A stretch of DNA of 48,247 bases. Origin: Candolleomyces eurysporus (Eukaryota > Basidiomycota > Agaricomycetes > Agaricales > Psathyrellaceae). Each line of letters begins with the position of its first letter. Positions within the stretch are counted from its first letter, which is position 1. The position numbers were made by a program, and so were the translations under genes. Positions 23,782 through 36,679 of this stretch are shown in pieces. Where the stretch lies: the NCBI GenBank assembly GCA_027579435.1, contig JANBPK010000978.1, positions 1 through 48,247 of the forward strand, read 5' to 3'. The notes beneath the pieces were generated by a model that was not told where the DNA came from, searched no databases, and was given only the letters and a program-made list of their open reading frames with translations.

Positions 23782-26700
23782 ATGGCGCACCCACTATTCT
23801 GGCCAAGCAAGTACTTTTTCTACGCCATCGGCAATACGAGCGCGGTCTCAGTGACCATGGATCTGTCACCAGAAGAACCTGCGCGCATCCTCCTGCTAGG
23901 CTGTGGTGACCCACGCAACATTCTGTATACCATCTTCACCGAAAAACCCAATTGTACGTTGATCAGATCAAGTACCTCGACGGGGAACTTGACCAATGGT
24001 TGTAGCTGAACGTTTACTTGATTTTACGTGCTGCGATATCGACCCAGGCGTACTAGGTAGGTATGTTTGATCCTAGTCTTGTCCCGTTGTGCCTGACGTG
24101 CTCTTTGACCCAAGCTAGAAATGTTCTACTGTTCACCTTGATCGCGGATGGACACCCAGAGGCGGAGGTCTGGAACATCTTCTTCCACTTCAAGCTGGAC
24201 GAAAAATCGCATGCTATCCTCATAGAACAGTGCAAGAAGTTAATCGATCTCGCCGAAACAGCTCAGAAATGGAGAGAATCCTCGTATGGTGGCACCCTCA
24301 AGATGAGCACCGACTACACGCTTTCAGAGATCAGGCGTCACTGGGAGCTGTATGTTGCCATGCCCGATCTCCCTAGTGAACGTCGCAACGCCATCAACCA
24401 AGAATTCGTGGCCATATGGAAAAACAACAGCAATAATGGGCGCTATAGCACCGCCTGGCGATCGTTGGGTCCTGTCATGCTCGAAGGCCTCCACACGATC
24501 AACGACTCGCTCCGGCACTATTGGAAAACGGGTACGACATTCAGGGATGGGAAGAACATTGCCGCCGCCACCATTCTTAACCCCACTTTCGTCTATTCTC
24601 TCGCCGGGGAAGGGTGTTCTCTTCATTACGGCACCGACCCCCTTACACCTTTTCATCTGGCCCCTATTTTCGCGGGCTCCAAACCCAATCCTACTATCCT
24701 TGAGGTCGTTAAGGCAGTAAAGGCGCAGTTTAGCGGTTGGTGCTCTTCGTATCGAAAGGCCCTCTCTTCCCCTTCCCCTCCTATCGTACGTTCGTTCGTG
24801 GGCGAAGCCACGGCGGTATGCCACGCTATCCGTGTATTTGCAAACAGTGGGGCCCTTAATCCCGGAATCCCTGTCGCTCAATGGAAGACTCAACTCGTCC
24901 AGTTTAATCAATGGGAATACGTCGACTCCCCAACTCCCGCTCCTACCGACTTCAATGTCATTCATACCTCGAACCTCGAAGATCACATTGGCTTATTGAA
25001 CGTTCTCATCCCGGCTACCCCTCTTCTGTCGCCAATGCCCTCGAGCGTCCTCTACACAGAGTCCATACTGTGGGTGGGCGATGATGCAACGAAAGAATTC
25101 ATCGAGCACCTTCATGGTGATATCACAGTTATGGGGTTGATTCTCGGCGTGTGTCCCGTTGACTATCTGTCGGGGTTCACGACACGAAGCAACACCCATG
25201 AATTGCTGATGAACATGCGGACTTCAAAGGGTACTTCGAGGGGGAAGAAGTCAAAGGAAAAGATGGAGGACACGCGAATTAGCCAGTTTCAACAGCTGGT
25301 AACGTGGAAGGCGCCAACATCCTGCGACCCCATTGCCTCCCAACTCCCGATTCTCCGACCTTGGTACGACCCTCATCAGATGTCGACTTTCCTTTACGAC
25401 ATGTACCAATCGCTCTTTGCCAAGGAGTCGTCGATAAACTTCTGGAATCAAGCGAATCCCCTCCGAGCGTTAGGCGCATCCAACCTTATGGCTCATTATA
25501 CGCGAGAGGCGTTCGTCTTATTTCTCAAAATAATCAAGGATCGCCTTCAGCCTACAGACGATGCATGGAGGACCACGATTGAGGGGTTCAACTTGCGTCT
25601 TCTGTCCACCTGGTCCAAGATGAACATGGAGACGATGCACTACCAAGATCTGTGCGGCCATCTGGCTCGCTATGGCTTATACAGAGGTTTGAGCTTTGAA
25701 ATGAAGGCCCAGAAGATTGGACCCTTCGCGTCTTGGAGCACCGTCCCAGACCTAATTCGCATTGTTCTCGTGGTTCCACGGGGTGCTCTGTCGGTTTTGG
25801 AGAGCTCGAAACCGGAGGAGGTGGGCACACCACCTCTGCTATGCGACATAACGGGCGTAAGGTGCTCCAATCTCTTTACCTCTGTTCATGCTGCATTCGG
25901 ACGAGCGATCAGTTTCGGGACGCCTGCGAATCCGCAGGTCAGGTTTGAAGAAGACCTCAAAGGTTGGAAGGGAAAGTCATCACTGGTGGTCTCGTTCACA
26001 GCCCCATCCAACCTCATCACCAACCTTGAGCCTTACCAGAACCTTACCGTCAACTTCAGGGTCCAGAACACCCCTGAGGCTTGTAAGATGCTCATTAAGA
26101 AACTGGGTATTGAACTTCAGCTTTTCAGTGCAAAGTTGATGGATTCAAGTTTGGTTCATATTCTTCCCGAGTCACCGCTTCCCGCCCGACTACGAAATCC
26201 TGGCCAACCTCCCCCACACCCTCAGCCCGCTGACACCCTAACACAGATTGGGATGGCTGACCGGGCAGTACTCCAGTTTGATGAAGATTGCGAACAGGTT
26301 TCGACGCTTGCTATACGAATTACCGTGACGGACGGGAAGTCGGTGCAACTCTTCTCTTCTGAAGGCGGCAAGGTCGTTCCAGAGCTCGAGCAAATTTCAG
26401 CTTGTGTCATTCGGGTGAAGCTGGGCGAACGGACTCAAGATCTCGCTTACCCTTTCCCTGTCATGGGAAGCGAGCATCGGTTGAGGCTCGCTCGCAAGTC
26501 TCGTTACATCGAGGTAAGTTCCCAGCCTTTCCATTCACTCTTCCTTGCGTCTGACGGTTCTTTATGCTGTAGGTTCTAGTACCAACGTCCCGATCTTTTG
26601 CGCTAGATGGGATGAAACTCAATCCTTATCCCGTCATCCGTAACGGTTCCACGGTGTCTCCATGGAGTATTCATCGTGTCCCTATCTCAATGATGCCTAC

Positions 26701-27499
26701 CGTCAATCTCAACGCAAAAGGCTTTGATCAATGGCTAGGTCCGCACGTTGGTTCCATGATGTCCAAACGGGAGAGGTCGATGAGAAAGAAGCACAAGCAC
26801 GATGCGCTCATGTATGTGAAGGACACCATCCATTCAATCATGGGAGGAGCGTCGGGCACTCAGAACGGACCACCCAGGCGATTGTTCAGCCTTATCGACG
26901 AACAAACCAACAACAGCGACACCATCATATTCATCAGCGACGTTCGATTCGACCTGGCCTCCCACACCGTGGTCTGCGATGGCTACGTACTTCCGCTCAC
27001 CAAAGCATTCCTGCTGTCGGTCGAAACTCAATTCGCGAAATTGGTGACACAGGGAAACCTTGCGTCCATACCTGTTTTCGACGGGGAGATGCAAAGCTGG
27101 AAACAACTTCTCCCTTCGTTTGTCGAGAGGTGCCGAACCACGTGGACGCATGGTCCGAACTGCGAGTATGTCGCCCAGGGACGCATTCCTCTTACCGAAG
27201 ACATGGAGAAAAACCCACTCTGTAGCTGCGGCAGGGGGAAGGACGCCGAAGGGATGAAAAAGGTGGATCTGTGGAAGCCGTTCGCGTCATACGTGACCAG
27301 GATCGCGATTTCTCCGCTGTTCGCCGTGTCGTACCTTGAGACTGTTGGCCGGTCCTCCGAACCGCGAAAATGCTCTGTGTGTCGGGGCAAGGGGAACCCA
27401 AGTCTCAAGGCATGCGCAGGGTGCAAGAAGGTGCGTTATTGTTCGACGGAGTGTCAGAAGAAAGACTGGAAGTCACATAAACCGAAGTGTAAGCCGTGA
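23782..27499 (+). CDS. DUF4470 and MYND zinc-finger protein, array copy B
   Basis: Exons 23782-23953, 24006-24056, 24115-26513 and 26573-27499 join to 1182 residues, with the same splice phases as copy A. DUF4470 landmarks (MAHPLFWPSKYFFYAI, LLLGCGDPRNILYT, DFTCCDIDP) and the terminal MYND finger (CSVC...CAGC...YCSTEC...H...C) are intact. It is very close to copy A; a visible size difference lies in the Lys-rich linker, which lacks about one SSKGSSKG-type repeat and the KDKSKEK segment. Full conservation of frame over ~3.5 kb between copies argues that both are functional or very recently duplicated. Confidence 0.9.
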
Positions 27500-28060
27500 G
27501 GCCTATTCTATCACTTTCACTCTTTCTTCAGACCCTCGACTGAGCGGAAACAGTCTTTTTCTCTTCAATTCATTTCTTTTATGGGTTCTTACAATGTTGT
27601 AACACTAACCGATTCTGTGAGCGGAGCCTGTGGATGATATATGGTGTTCGGTTATAACGATGAATATAAAATTCTGACTCACTCTCTCGAACAATGGGTA
27701 CTCGAACTAGCCTTGAAGCACTCATTCTGCTGTGCATGTCGATCGAGGTCTGACGGTTCGAGCTTCGAGGAATACCCCGTCACAGTTGTCACAGGTTGGG
27801 TGTGTGATGTTTTGGTGTGGCATCTGCCCTGGGCTCCCTGGCCAGCTCTAACGTGCTCGCAACAGCTTCCTGGACGATGTACGACACCGAGGATTGTCTC
27901 TGCCAGCGTTCAGTAGTGGATTTCAATGGTGTCTGCCACCCCTTGACGCTTCGAAGCCTGTTGCTCTGCTGTCTAAAGCTAGGACCCAGTCTCTACAACC
28001 CTCGGGCTCTCAGGCCACAGGGTCTGCATCTCACCGCCGAAGAGTCCACCTGATGCTGTC
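27500..28060. repeat. Duplicated 3' flank of MYND gene B
   Basis: The same flank as after copies A and C (TGTGAGCGGAGCCTGTGGATGATATATGG type sequence at about 27615). No gene is seen. Confidence 0.55.
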
Positions 28061-28560
28061 GTTCTGGTGCAGGAATTGACGGTAACGATGACTTTGTCCG
28101 AACAAGCTGCACAAGTAAATGCAGGCAGCCCCGCTATGTTGTGTTGCAAGCAACTCCTGTGGACCCGCACAGTTGCACTTTGCCGGCGGCTTCGCACCTT
28201 TCTCGAGTTTTGTGGGCCCCTTTCCTCGTTCTCCTTTAAAAATTGTGTGATCTGATCTACACGGCGACGGTTTGAAGCAAACCCGAACGAGTGCTGGAGC
28301 GCTTTGAGCCACCAATCTCTCAAGAAGCTCTTGCAAGTACCGTTCACCGATACTCAAGACAAAAGGCTTAGCTCTTTGTATTATCCAATTCCAGACTTCA
28401 GTTTAGCGGGAACGCTCATCATCCTGCAGTTACGCTCCCTTGATAAGATCGGGCTGACTCTTGGACAGGTATCAGGGATTTGACGAACTCCCTGCGATAT
28501 TCATGATTTGTTGAAATTTATTCTATCATCTTTGTGCAGCTCGCTGGATATTGCCACTAT
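28061..28560. repeat. Diverged repeat, copy 1 (relative at 41680-42540)
   Basis: About 450 bp that can be followed word by word in 41690-42540, for example GAACGAGTG against GTACGAGTG before GC-rich DNA, and a shared GGTTTGACAAAC/GGATTTGACGAAC then TTGTTGAA. On the minus strand both read a possible peptide starting MNGTCKSF or MNGVCRNF, but with stops and shifts in the second copy. Probably a relic of an unidentified gene. Confidence 0.45.
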
Positions 28561-28611
28561 TATTGTCCAACCAGAATCTACTCATCGTTGCCCGGAACTC
28601 GAAGAATTGAG

Positions 28612-29554
28612 ACGGACTTGGGCTCGCAGCTCTGGGAGAACCTTCTTGCGAGCTTAACAGCTACGAGATCAATGTAACAACCTCGATGAGCAAGCGAAAG
28701 CGCCTCTGGTGGCAATTATGTGCTTCCTGTGTACATCTTTGTGGAAACTCTTCCCAAAGTTGAAATGCCAGACGACTCTTGGTGGCCCTTCCTTGGCAGC
28801 CGCTTCAGACATCCCAAATCAACCGCTCAGTTTATGACAGGCATTCTTTTGGCGGTAATATGGCCACAGGTTTGGCTCCTGCAACTCTAGGGACCATTGG
28901 TCCTGTGCAAGGACCACGCTCAGCGTTGCCTCCACACGCAATCTTTTGGACCCTCTTCGCACGCTGCGTCCTAGCCATCACCAGATAATATTGTATTTCT
29001 GTACTGCTACCAGGTAGATTGCTTTGAACCGGTACAACTGGCACCGAAATGTGAACCTATTAAATAAGTCGTTGGCTGGCCCATCACACTTTCAGGCCAA
29101 TGGCCACTCCTCCCGGGAAAGAACCTCACCCACACGCTACCCTCCATGTGCACCCCCTGCGAAAGCCTTCTTCACCTTGTTCCTCAAAACTGAGGCTCCA
29201 TATGATCCCTCTGGCATATGCTACGTCGAACTAGTTTGGAGCCCTACCTCGGGCTCCCCAAATTTGAAGCGACAGCGCTGGCAATACTGGAATAGCTAAC
29301 TATCGACGAGCCATAGCCGGCTTGAGAGTAAAAGCCCTCAGACGTTCAGGTATGCAGGATGCGGGCAGAAGTGCTCGAGACGTCCGGGATTGGGCAGGCA
29401 TTGGAGAAAGTCATGCAAGATGAGGGAGAATGTTGGGTGGATTCAGTGTATCCAGTGCGGGCATATGATTGCGGCGAGGGATGATGGTTTGGTGCGGGAG
29501 GTTAAGACGTGCAAGGTAACGGACAGACCTGTGAGGGAAGAATCCGAGCGGTGA
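28612..29554 (+). pseudogene. Zinc-finger gene family, copy 5, decayed
   Basis: The start codon is ACG where the paralogues have ATG (GAGACGGACTTGGGC). Stops, frameshifts and large deletions follow. Recognisable pieces are the QLWENLL-like start, PPGKEPHPHA, the YDPSGICYVELVW block at about 29200, QRWQYWNS followed by a stop at 29298, and the finger 2 region CGHMIAARDDGL near 29458. It is the most degraded copy. Confidence 0.85.
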
Positions 29555-30349
29555 TGTATATTCATGGACCGCCTTATTTGAGTACAATGCAGCAGAACTC
29601 GAAGCTTGAAGATCCGAACTCAACTTGATCCGAGTCGCAGATTGTACATACAATTAATCCCCAACTAATACAACTTTGGAAGCTGGCTCCGCCGTGCCTA
29701 CTAACTATATCGAAGCATTTGCTCGTGGGCTGCCCGTTACCCTAGGTTAACCCCCTTGTTCTTTCTAAGGCTTGGAGATCAAAATTGTATAAAGAACGGT
29801 CAAAGCGGATGTTTGGCGAGTGTTTTGACATATACAAGGTCGTGAAGCGGAGGCGTGAGATAAACATAGAAGAGAATTTCTGGCCTAGGTAATGCGGGGT
29901 CTAGTAAAGAACTGAAGTAGCGGGCATTCTCATGAGATCAGAAAAAATGAGTGCTAGAGCTGAGCATAAGGCTGATGGTCTGACCATGAGCTAAACGTGT
30001 TTTTGAGTGAAACCAAGTATCTTTGACGATAAATACTGTTATAAATAAATGCTGTTATACTAAAGAATGCTGCTGGGTGAGTTCTCTACTCAATTCCGCT
30101 AGCCTTCTGGTACTTGAGCTTTGACCGGGGTCAGTGAGCCTACTACGACCAGCAGTGTGGCGGTTATCTGTCTTGCAAAGCCCGTTGACTACGGATTTTC
30201 TGTTGAATAGCACCTGTCATGGCATTGAGCCTACAAATGGTCTCATGACCAGCCGAAGTTTCTCAGCGTCTAATGCAAGGCACTGCGTAACGGTGTATAG
30301 AGAGTAGGAGCCTCATTTCCTGCCCTTTCACTCTAGCATTGTCAACGAA
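29555..30349. repeat. Duplicated spacer before MYND gene C, with extra DNA
   Basis: Contains the zinc-finger 3' flank and MYND promoter region. It is interrupted at about 29673-29927 by some 255 bp with no counterpart in the sister spacers, and at 30018-30070 by a short AT-rich stretch with two CTGTTATA words. No clear terminal repeats were found for either. The TATA position of gene C is degraded (about 30294-30300). Confidence 0.5.
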
Positions 30350-33300
30350 ATGGCGCATCCGCTTATCTGGCCCGGCAAACACAGTTTCTACGCCATAGGC
30401 AACACCACCGCGTTCTCGGTGACCATGGATCTGTCACCTGAAGAACCTGCGCGCATCCTCCTTCTAGGCTGTGGTGACCCCCGCCACATTCTGTATACCG
30501 TCTTCACCGAAAACCCCAACTGTACGTTGATCAGGTCAAGTATCTCGATGGGAACTCACCCAATGGTTGTAGCTGAACGTTTACTCGACTTTACGTGCTG
30601 CGATATCGACCCAGCCATACTAGGTAGATCGGTTTGATCCTAGTCTCGTCCGAGTGTGCCTGACATGCTCTTCCACTCAAGCTAGGAACGTTTTACTGTT
30701 CACTTTGATCGCGGACGGACACCCAGAGGCGGAGGTCTGGAACATCTTTTACCACCTCAAGTTGGATGAAAAATCGCACGCTATCCTCGAAGACCAGTGC
30801 AAGAAGTTGATCGATCTGGCCGAAACAGCTCAGAATTGGAGGGAATCCTCGTATGGTGGCACCCTCAAGATGAGCACCGACTACACGCTTTCAGAAATCA
30901 GGCGTCATTGGGAGTTGTATGTTGCCATGCCCGATCTCCCTAGAGAACGTCGCAACGCCATTAACGAAGAATTCGTGGCCATGTGGAGAAACAACAGTAA
31001 CAATGGGTATCGTAGTGCTGCTCCCCTATCGTTGGGTCCTGTGATGTTCGAAGGCCTCCTCCTCATCAGCGACTCGCTTCAGCACTATTGGAAAACGGGT
31101 ACGACATTCAGGGACGGGAAGAACATTGCCGCCGCCACTATCCTAAACCCCACTTTCGTCTACTCCCGCGCCGGGGAAGGATGTTCTCTTGATTATGTCA
31201 CCGACCCCCTCACGCCTTTCCATCTGGCCCCCGTTTTCGCAGGGGCCAAACCCAATCCTACTATCCTCGAGGTCGTCAAAGGAGTGAAGGCACAGTTCAG
31301 CGATTGGTGCTCTTCGTATCGAAAGGCCCTCTCTTCCCCTTCCCCTCCTATTGTCCGTTTGTTCTTGGGCGAAGCCACGGCGGTATGTCACGCTATCCGT
31401 GTATTTGCCAATAGTGGGGCCCTTAATCCAGGAATCCCAGTCGCTCAATGGAAGGCTCAACTCGTTCAGTTCAGCCAATGGGAATACGTCGACTCCCCAA
31501 CTCCCGCCCCTACCGACTTCAACGTTATCCATACCTCAAATCTCGAAGATCACATCGGCTTACTGAATATTCTTATCCCGGCTACCCCTCTTTTATCACC
31601 AACGCCCTCGAGCGTCCTGTACACGGAGTCCCTATGCCTGTTGGGCGCTGATTCAACGAAAGAATTCATCGAACACCTTCATGGCGATATCACAGTGATG
31701 GGGTTGATTCTCGGCGTGTGCCCCGTGGACTATCTGTCTGGATTCACAACACGGAGGAACACTCAGGAATCACTGGTGTATGTTCAGACTTCAAAGGGTA
31801 GTTCGAAGGGGAACAAGTCAAAGGAAAAGTCGAAGGAAAAGATGGAGGACACGAGAGCTAGCCAGTTCCAACAGCTGGTAACGTGGAAGGCGCCAACATC
31901 CTGCGACCCTATTGCATCCCAGCTTCCGGTTCCCCGACCTTCGTATGACCCCTATCAGATGTCGACTTTCCTTTATAACATATACCAATCGCTCTACGCC
32001 ACAGAGCCGGCGATGAACTTCTCATCCAACACTCAATATACGCGAGAGGCGTTCGTCTTGTTTCTCAAAATAATCAAGGATCGCCTTCAGCCTACAGACG
32101 ATGAATGGAGGACCACCGTCGAGGGTTTCAACAAACTCCTCCTGTCTCCCTCGTCCAGAATGAACATGCCGGCAATGCACTACCAAGACTTGCATGGGCA
32201 TCTGGTTCGCTACGGATTATACAGAAATCTGGGCTTTGCAACCAAGCCTCGGAAGATTGGACCCTTCGCGTCTTGGAACACCATCCCAGACCTAATTCGC
32301 ATCGTTCTCGTGGTTCCACGGGGTGCTCTGTCGGTTTTGGAGAGTTCAAAACCGGAGGAGGTAGGCACACCACCTCTGCAATGCGATATAACCGGTGTAA
32401 AGCTCTTCCATCTCTTCACCTCAGTTCATGCTGCGTTCGGACGAGCGATTATATTTGGGGCGCCCACGAATCCGCAGGTCAGGTTTGAAGAAGACCTCAA
32501 AGGTTGGAAGGGACAGTCATCACTGGTGGTGTCGTTCACCGCTCCATCCTACCTCCTCACTGAGAGCGAGCCTTACCAGAACCTCACCGTCAACTTCTTG
32601 GTCTGTGACACCCCTGCAGCTTGTGGGATGCTCGTCAAGAAATTTGGCATCGAGCTTCGGATTTTTGGTGCCAAGTTGATGGACTCAAGTTTGGTTCATA
32701 TTCTTCCAGAGTCACCTCTTCCCACCCGCCGAAAAACTCCTGGACAACCTTCCCCACTTCAAGTTCCTCAACCCAACATCCTAACACAGGTCGGGAAGGC
32801 TGACAGGGCGGTACTCCAACTTGATGAAGATTGTGAGGAGGTTTCGACGCTGGCCATACGAATTTCCGTGACGGACGAGAAGTCGTTGCAGTTCTTCTCT
32901 TCTGAAGGGAGCAAGGTCGTTCCAGAGCTCGAGCAAATTTCAGCTTGTGTCATTCGGGTGAAGCTGGGCGAACGGATTCAAGATCTTGCTTACCCTTTCC
33001 CTGTCATGGGAAGCCAGCATCGGGTGAGGCTTGCTCGCAAGTCTCGTTACATTGAGGTAAGGTTCCAGCCCTTTCATTCACTCTTCCTTGCGTCTGACGC
33101 TTCTTTACGCTGTAGGTTCTAGTACCAACGTCTCGATCGTTTGCGCTAGATGGGATGAAACTCAATCCTTATCCCGTCATCCGTAACGGTTCCACGGTGT
33201 CGCCGTGGAGTGTCCACCGCGTCCCTGTCTCGATGATGCCTGCCGTCAATCTCAACGCAAAGGGCCTCGACAGATGGCTAAATCCGCACATCGGTTCCAT

Positions 33301-34036
33301 GATCTCTGAATGGGAGAGGTCGACGAGAAGAAAGCACAAACACGATGCGCTCATGTATGTGAAGGACACCATCCATTCAATCATGGTTGAAGCGTCGGGC
33401 AACGGACTACCCAGGCGATTGTTCAGACTTGTGGACGAACAAACCAGGAACAGCGATACCTTCATCTTCATCAGCGACGTTCGGTTCGACCTGGCCTCGC
33501 ATACTGTGGTCTGCGATGGCTATGTACTTCCGCTCACCAAAGCTTCCCTGTTGTCGGTCGAAACTCAATTCGCGAAATTGGTGACGCAGGGAAACCTTGC
33601 GTCCATACCCGTTTTCGACGGGGAGATGCAAAGCTGGAAACAACTTCTCCCTTCGTTTGTCGAGAGGTGCCGAACCACTTGGACGCATGGCCCGAACTGC
33701 GAGTATCTCGCCCAGGGACGCATTCCTCTTACCGAAGACATGGATGAAAACCCGCTCTGTAGCTGCGGTAGGGGGAAGGACGTCGAAGGGATGAAAAAGG
33801 TGGATTTGTGGAAGCCGTTCGCGCCATACGTGACCAGGATCGCGATTTCTCCGCTGTTCCCCGGGTCTTATCTTGAGACGGTTGGCCGGTCCTCTGAACC
33901 GCGAAAGTGCTCTGTGTGTCGGGGCAAGGGGAACCCAAGTCTCAAGGCATGCTCGGTGTGCAAGAAGGTGCGTTATTGTTCGACGGAGTGTCAGAAGAAA
34001 GATTGGAAGTCACATAAACCGAAGTGTAAGTCGTGA
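30350..34036 (+). CDS. DUF4470 and MYND zinc-finger protein, array copy C
   Basis: Exons 30350-30521, 30573-30623, 30682-33056 and 33116-34036 join to 1172 residues with the same exon phases as A and B. DUF4470 (MAHPLIWPGKHSFYAI, LLLGCGDPRHILYT) and the MYND finger (CSVC...CSVC...YCSTEC...H...C) are complete. It is slightly more diverged: the segment NQANPLRALQASN of A is replaced by a short SSNTQ, and two residues are missing around 33397-33402. Its linker has NKSKEKSKEKMEDTR. The frame is intact throughout. Role unknown, as for A. Confidence 0.9.
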
Positions 34037-34806
34037 GGCCTAGTCTGTTACTTTCACTCTTTCTTCAGACCCTCGACTAGGCGAAAGTATCCTTTTCCTC
34101 TTGAATTCTTTTCTTTTGTGGGTTCTTTATAATGTTCGTGACACTAACCAATTCTGTGAGCGGAGCCTGTGGATGATATATGGTATTCGGTTATAGCAAT
34201 GAATATAAAATTCTGAGTGCGCTCGAACAACGGGTCTTTGCAGGACCCTTGAGGCATTCATTCTACTGCGCACGGCGATCGAGGCCCGACGGCTCGAGCG
34301 TTGAGAAATACCCTGTCACACTCGTTACAGGTCAGGTGTGTGATATTCCAGTGTGGCTTCTGCCGTGGGCTCCTGAACTCCCTGGCCAGCCTTAACTTAC
34401 TCACAACAGCTTCTTGGACGACCTACGGCACCAAGGAGCCTCTCTGCCAGTGTTCAGTAGTCACCCCTTGACGCTTCGAAGCCTGTTGCACGGCTGTCTA
34501 AAGCTAGGACCCAGTCTCCACAACCCTCGGACTTTCAGGCTCAGCAATCCTCGAAAGGGGGGGNAGGAGGAAGGAAGCGATAAAAAAAAATCACCCCTTT
34601 CATGATAATCATGATCACGCCGATGAGTTCAACGTCTGCGACCCTCAGTGCTCTTCCCGTGGCACGGAACCATCAGTAGAGTGTTACGACAGGCATGTAT
34701 AGCTGTTGAACTGTGTTTCTTCTGGTCAAGGTCTTACCACATTTGATAGGCCAATCTCTTATCATCGAGAAGGATTGAAGTCACCGGTAAATATGAAGAT
34801 AGTTAG
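34037..34806. repeat. Duplicated 3' flank of MYND gene C
   Basis: Matches the flank of gene A up to and beyond the F-box 5' end, including a G-rich run (34556-34564) and CATGTATAGCTGTTGA about 100 bp before the F-box frame. The F-box gene therefore originally lay downstream of a MYND gene. Confidence 0.6.
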
Positions 34807-36521
34807 GTGCTCATATTGGCCCGCATTGCATCCCTACGCAAAGAGATCATGGAACTCTGGACTCGTTACAACACCCTGTCGCCGATCTCTCGCCTTCCGA
34901 CGGAAGTCCTTTGCGAAGTATTTGCCCATTATCGTGATGGGTGCCATGCATCTGCTAGGTCAAATGCTCTTTCTAGCCCTTCCAACAGGAACTGCTGGAT
35001 CCGTGCCACTCACGTCTGCCGGCATCGACGAGATGTTGCCCTCAAATTTCCCGACCTATGGAAGGTTTTCACCCTGTCTGCTTGAGAGCATATTAACGAC
35101 GTGACGCGGTTCAAAAAGTTGATGGCGGAAAGGTAGTTGACTCTCGATAGTTTACTATCGACGTTGATCTTAGTCGGAATCTCCTCAGTCGGGAGGTGTG
35201 CCCGAATACCATCATGCCACTGCTTCCTCAGATCAAGGCCATGCAGGTGAGAAGGATCCACTTTCATATGGAGGAGTTCCTTTCTCGCTTTGCAAGCCCG
35301 TGCTCTGCAGAGGCGTTGGAACACATCTCCATCTCTTGCTTCAGACTTGTGGTTCCGCTGGACTTTTTTGGATCGGGAACGCCGCGCCTTCGGAGTATCC
35401 ACCTCAAGGGTACGGACATTATCCTCTTCAATTCCACCCTCCTTCGTAGTCGCGATGGACGCTTAACTCACCTTGGAATATCTTTTATCTATAAACAACC
35501 TTGGCCTGAGCTCTTTGGGGTCATACAGGCATCAGAGGCGATCCTACGGATATTGAAGATATCGTGTGTTCTTTCGGAGCCCCATGTTCCAGAATTTGGT
35601 GCCCATATATCCCTTCCCCTTCTTCACCTCTCCCGAGTAGAGTAATTCGCGTTGTATGAACTGGCCGCAGCGGTTTGCCAATTTGTTGAGCACCTCCGAA
35701 TCCCGATCTCTGTGCGTCTTGACCTAGCTGTCAGATATCCTACGACAGATCAACTCAATCGCCTGGCTTCAGCACTCTCCATCGCACACTCATCCAATGT
35801 CATATCCCTAAGAATGTTCTGCGTTGAAAATCGGATAGCTTGTACTAGCGTGAGTGGGTGGACGGATTGACCTCAGGCTGCACCTGCAACACTTCCTATC
35901 TTTGCCCTTACTTCCTATTACGACTACTACGGAACCGAAAAGGCGGCTTTCCCAATTGCCTCAAACAAGAAACAACTCCACATTCCCGGATCCTCATTGT
36001 CAAACGTACAATATTTGCTACTGCCATCCCACAATGAAATAATGACGGAAAACTTTTGGGACGTTATTCAAGCTCAGCTTCCTAGCATATCAAGGCTATC
36101 AGTCTCCCCCCTCGTCAGTATCCAACTCTTGAAATACTTACAGGACGACTCTGTTTCAATCGAGGCCAATGCTCAAGCTCTGGCTCTGTGTAGCGGTTTA
36201 CTGGCAGTCACCAACGCTTCGAGCCGATCAAAGTCGTTGTCAGGCCGTTGTTTCCCTTCCCTGGAGTGTCTGGTTTTCGACGCCGTCCCGCCGGCCAACG
36301 ACAGACGGGAGCGGCGGGACAAGGACTCAATGTTGTCATTCCTGCGGAAAATCGATATACTGGAGAAAAATATGAAATTCCGGTTTGGGTTGGGACAAGG
36401 GCTGAGGTCGTTGACGTTCATTCAATTGGAGGAGATCCCTGCAAAGCACGTAGAAATGCTTTCCCAGCTTGTCGCCCAAGTTACTGTCTACCCCTACAAG
36501 GCACCGGGGTTTTGGAGATGA
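34807..36521 (+). pseudogene. F-box protein pseudogene, almost full length
   Basis: The first part reads ARIASLRKEIMELWTRYNTL, ISRLPTEVLCEVFAHY, CWIRATHVCRH and KFPDLWKVFTLSA: an F-box, which recruits SCF ubiquitin ligase, with the style of mushroom F-box proteins. A TGA at 35083, a TAG near 35128 and a frameshift near 35150 follow. The rest then stays in one frame to 36521 except for TAA at 35643 and TGA at 35868. This part has leucine-rich-repeat-like segments (HLGISFIYKQPWPELFGVI, SISRLSVSPLVSIQLLKYL). No start ATG is present at the place where the relic at 23105 has one. Four or more breaks make it a pseudogene unless several are sequencing errors. Confidence 0.8.
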
Positions 36522-36679
36522 CTATTAGGGGGAAGGTACAGTTACGTGTCGTCTATTGTTTGCATCATAAATATTCGAAGAATTCCCACTGGTCACCGGT
36601 CATCCAACAGTCACACACCTCAACGACATCTCTTCAACGGCATTACTCACACCACTCCTTATTTCTGTCTCTTACTGCC

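Noticed and set aside
24324..24986. Long minus-strand frame opposite MYND gene B (also in A and C)
   Set aside because: It lies antisense inside a conserved exon, and its conservation follows from that of the plus strand.
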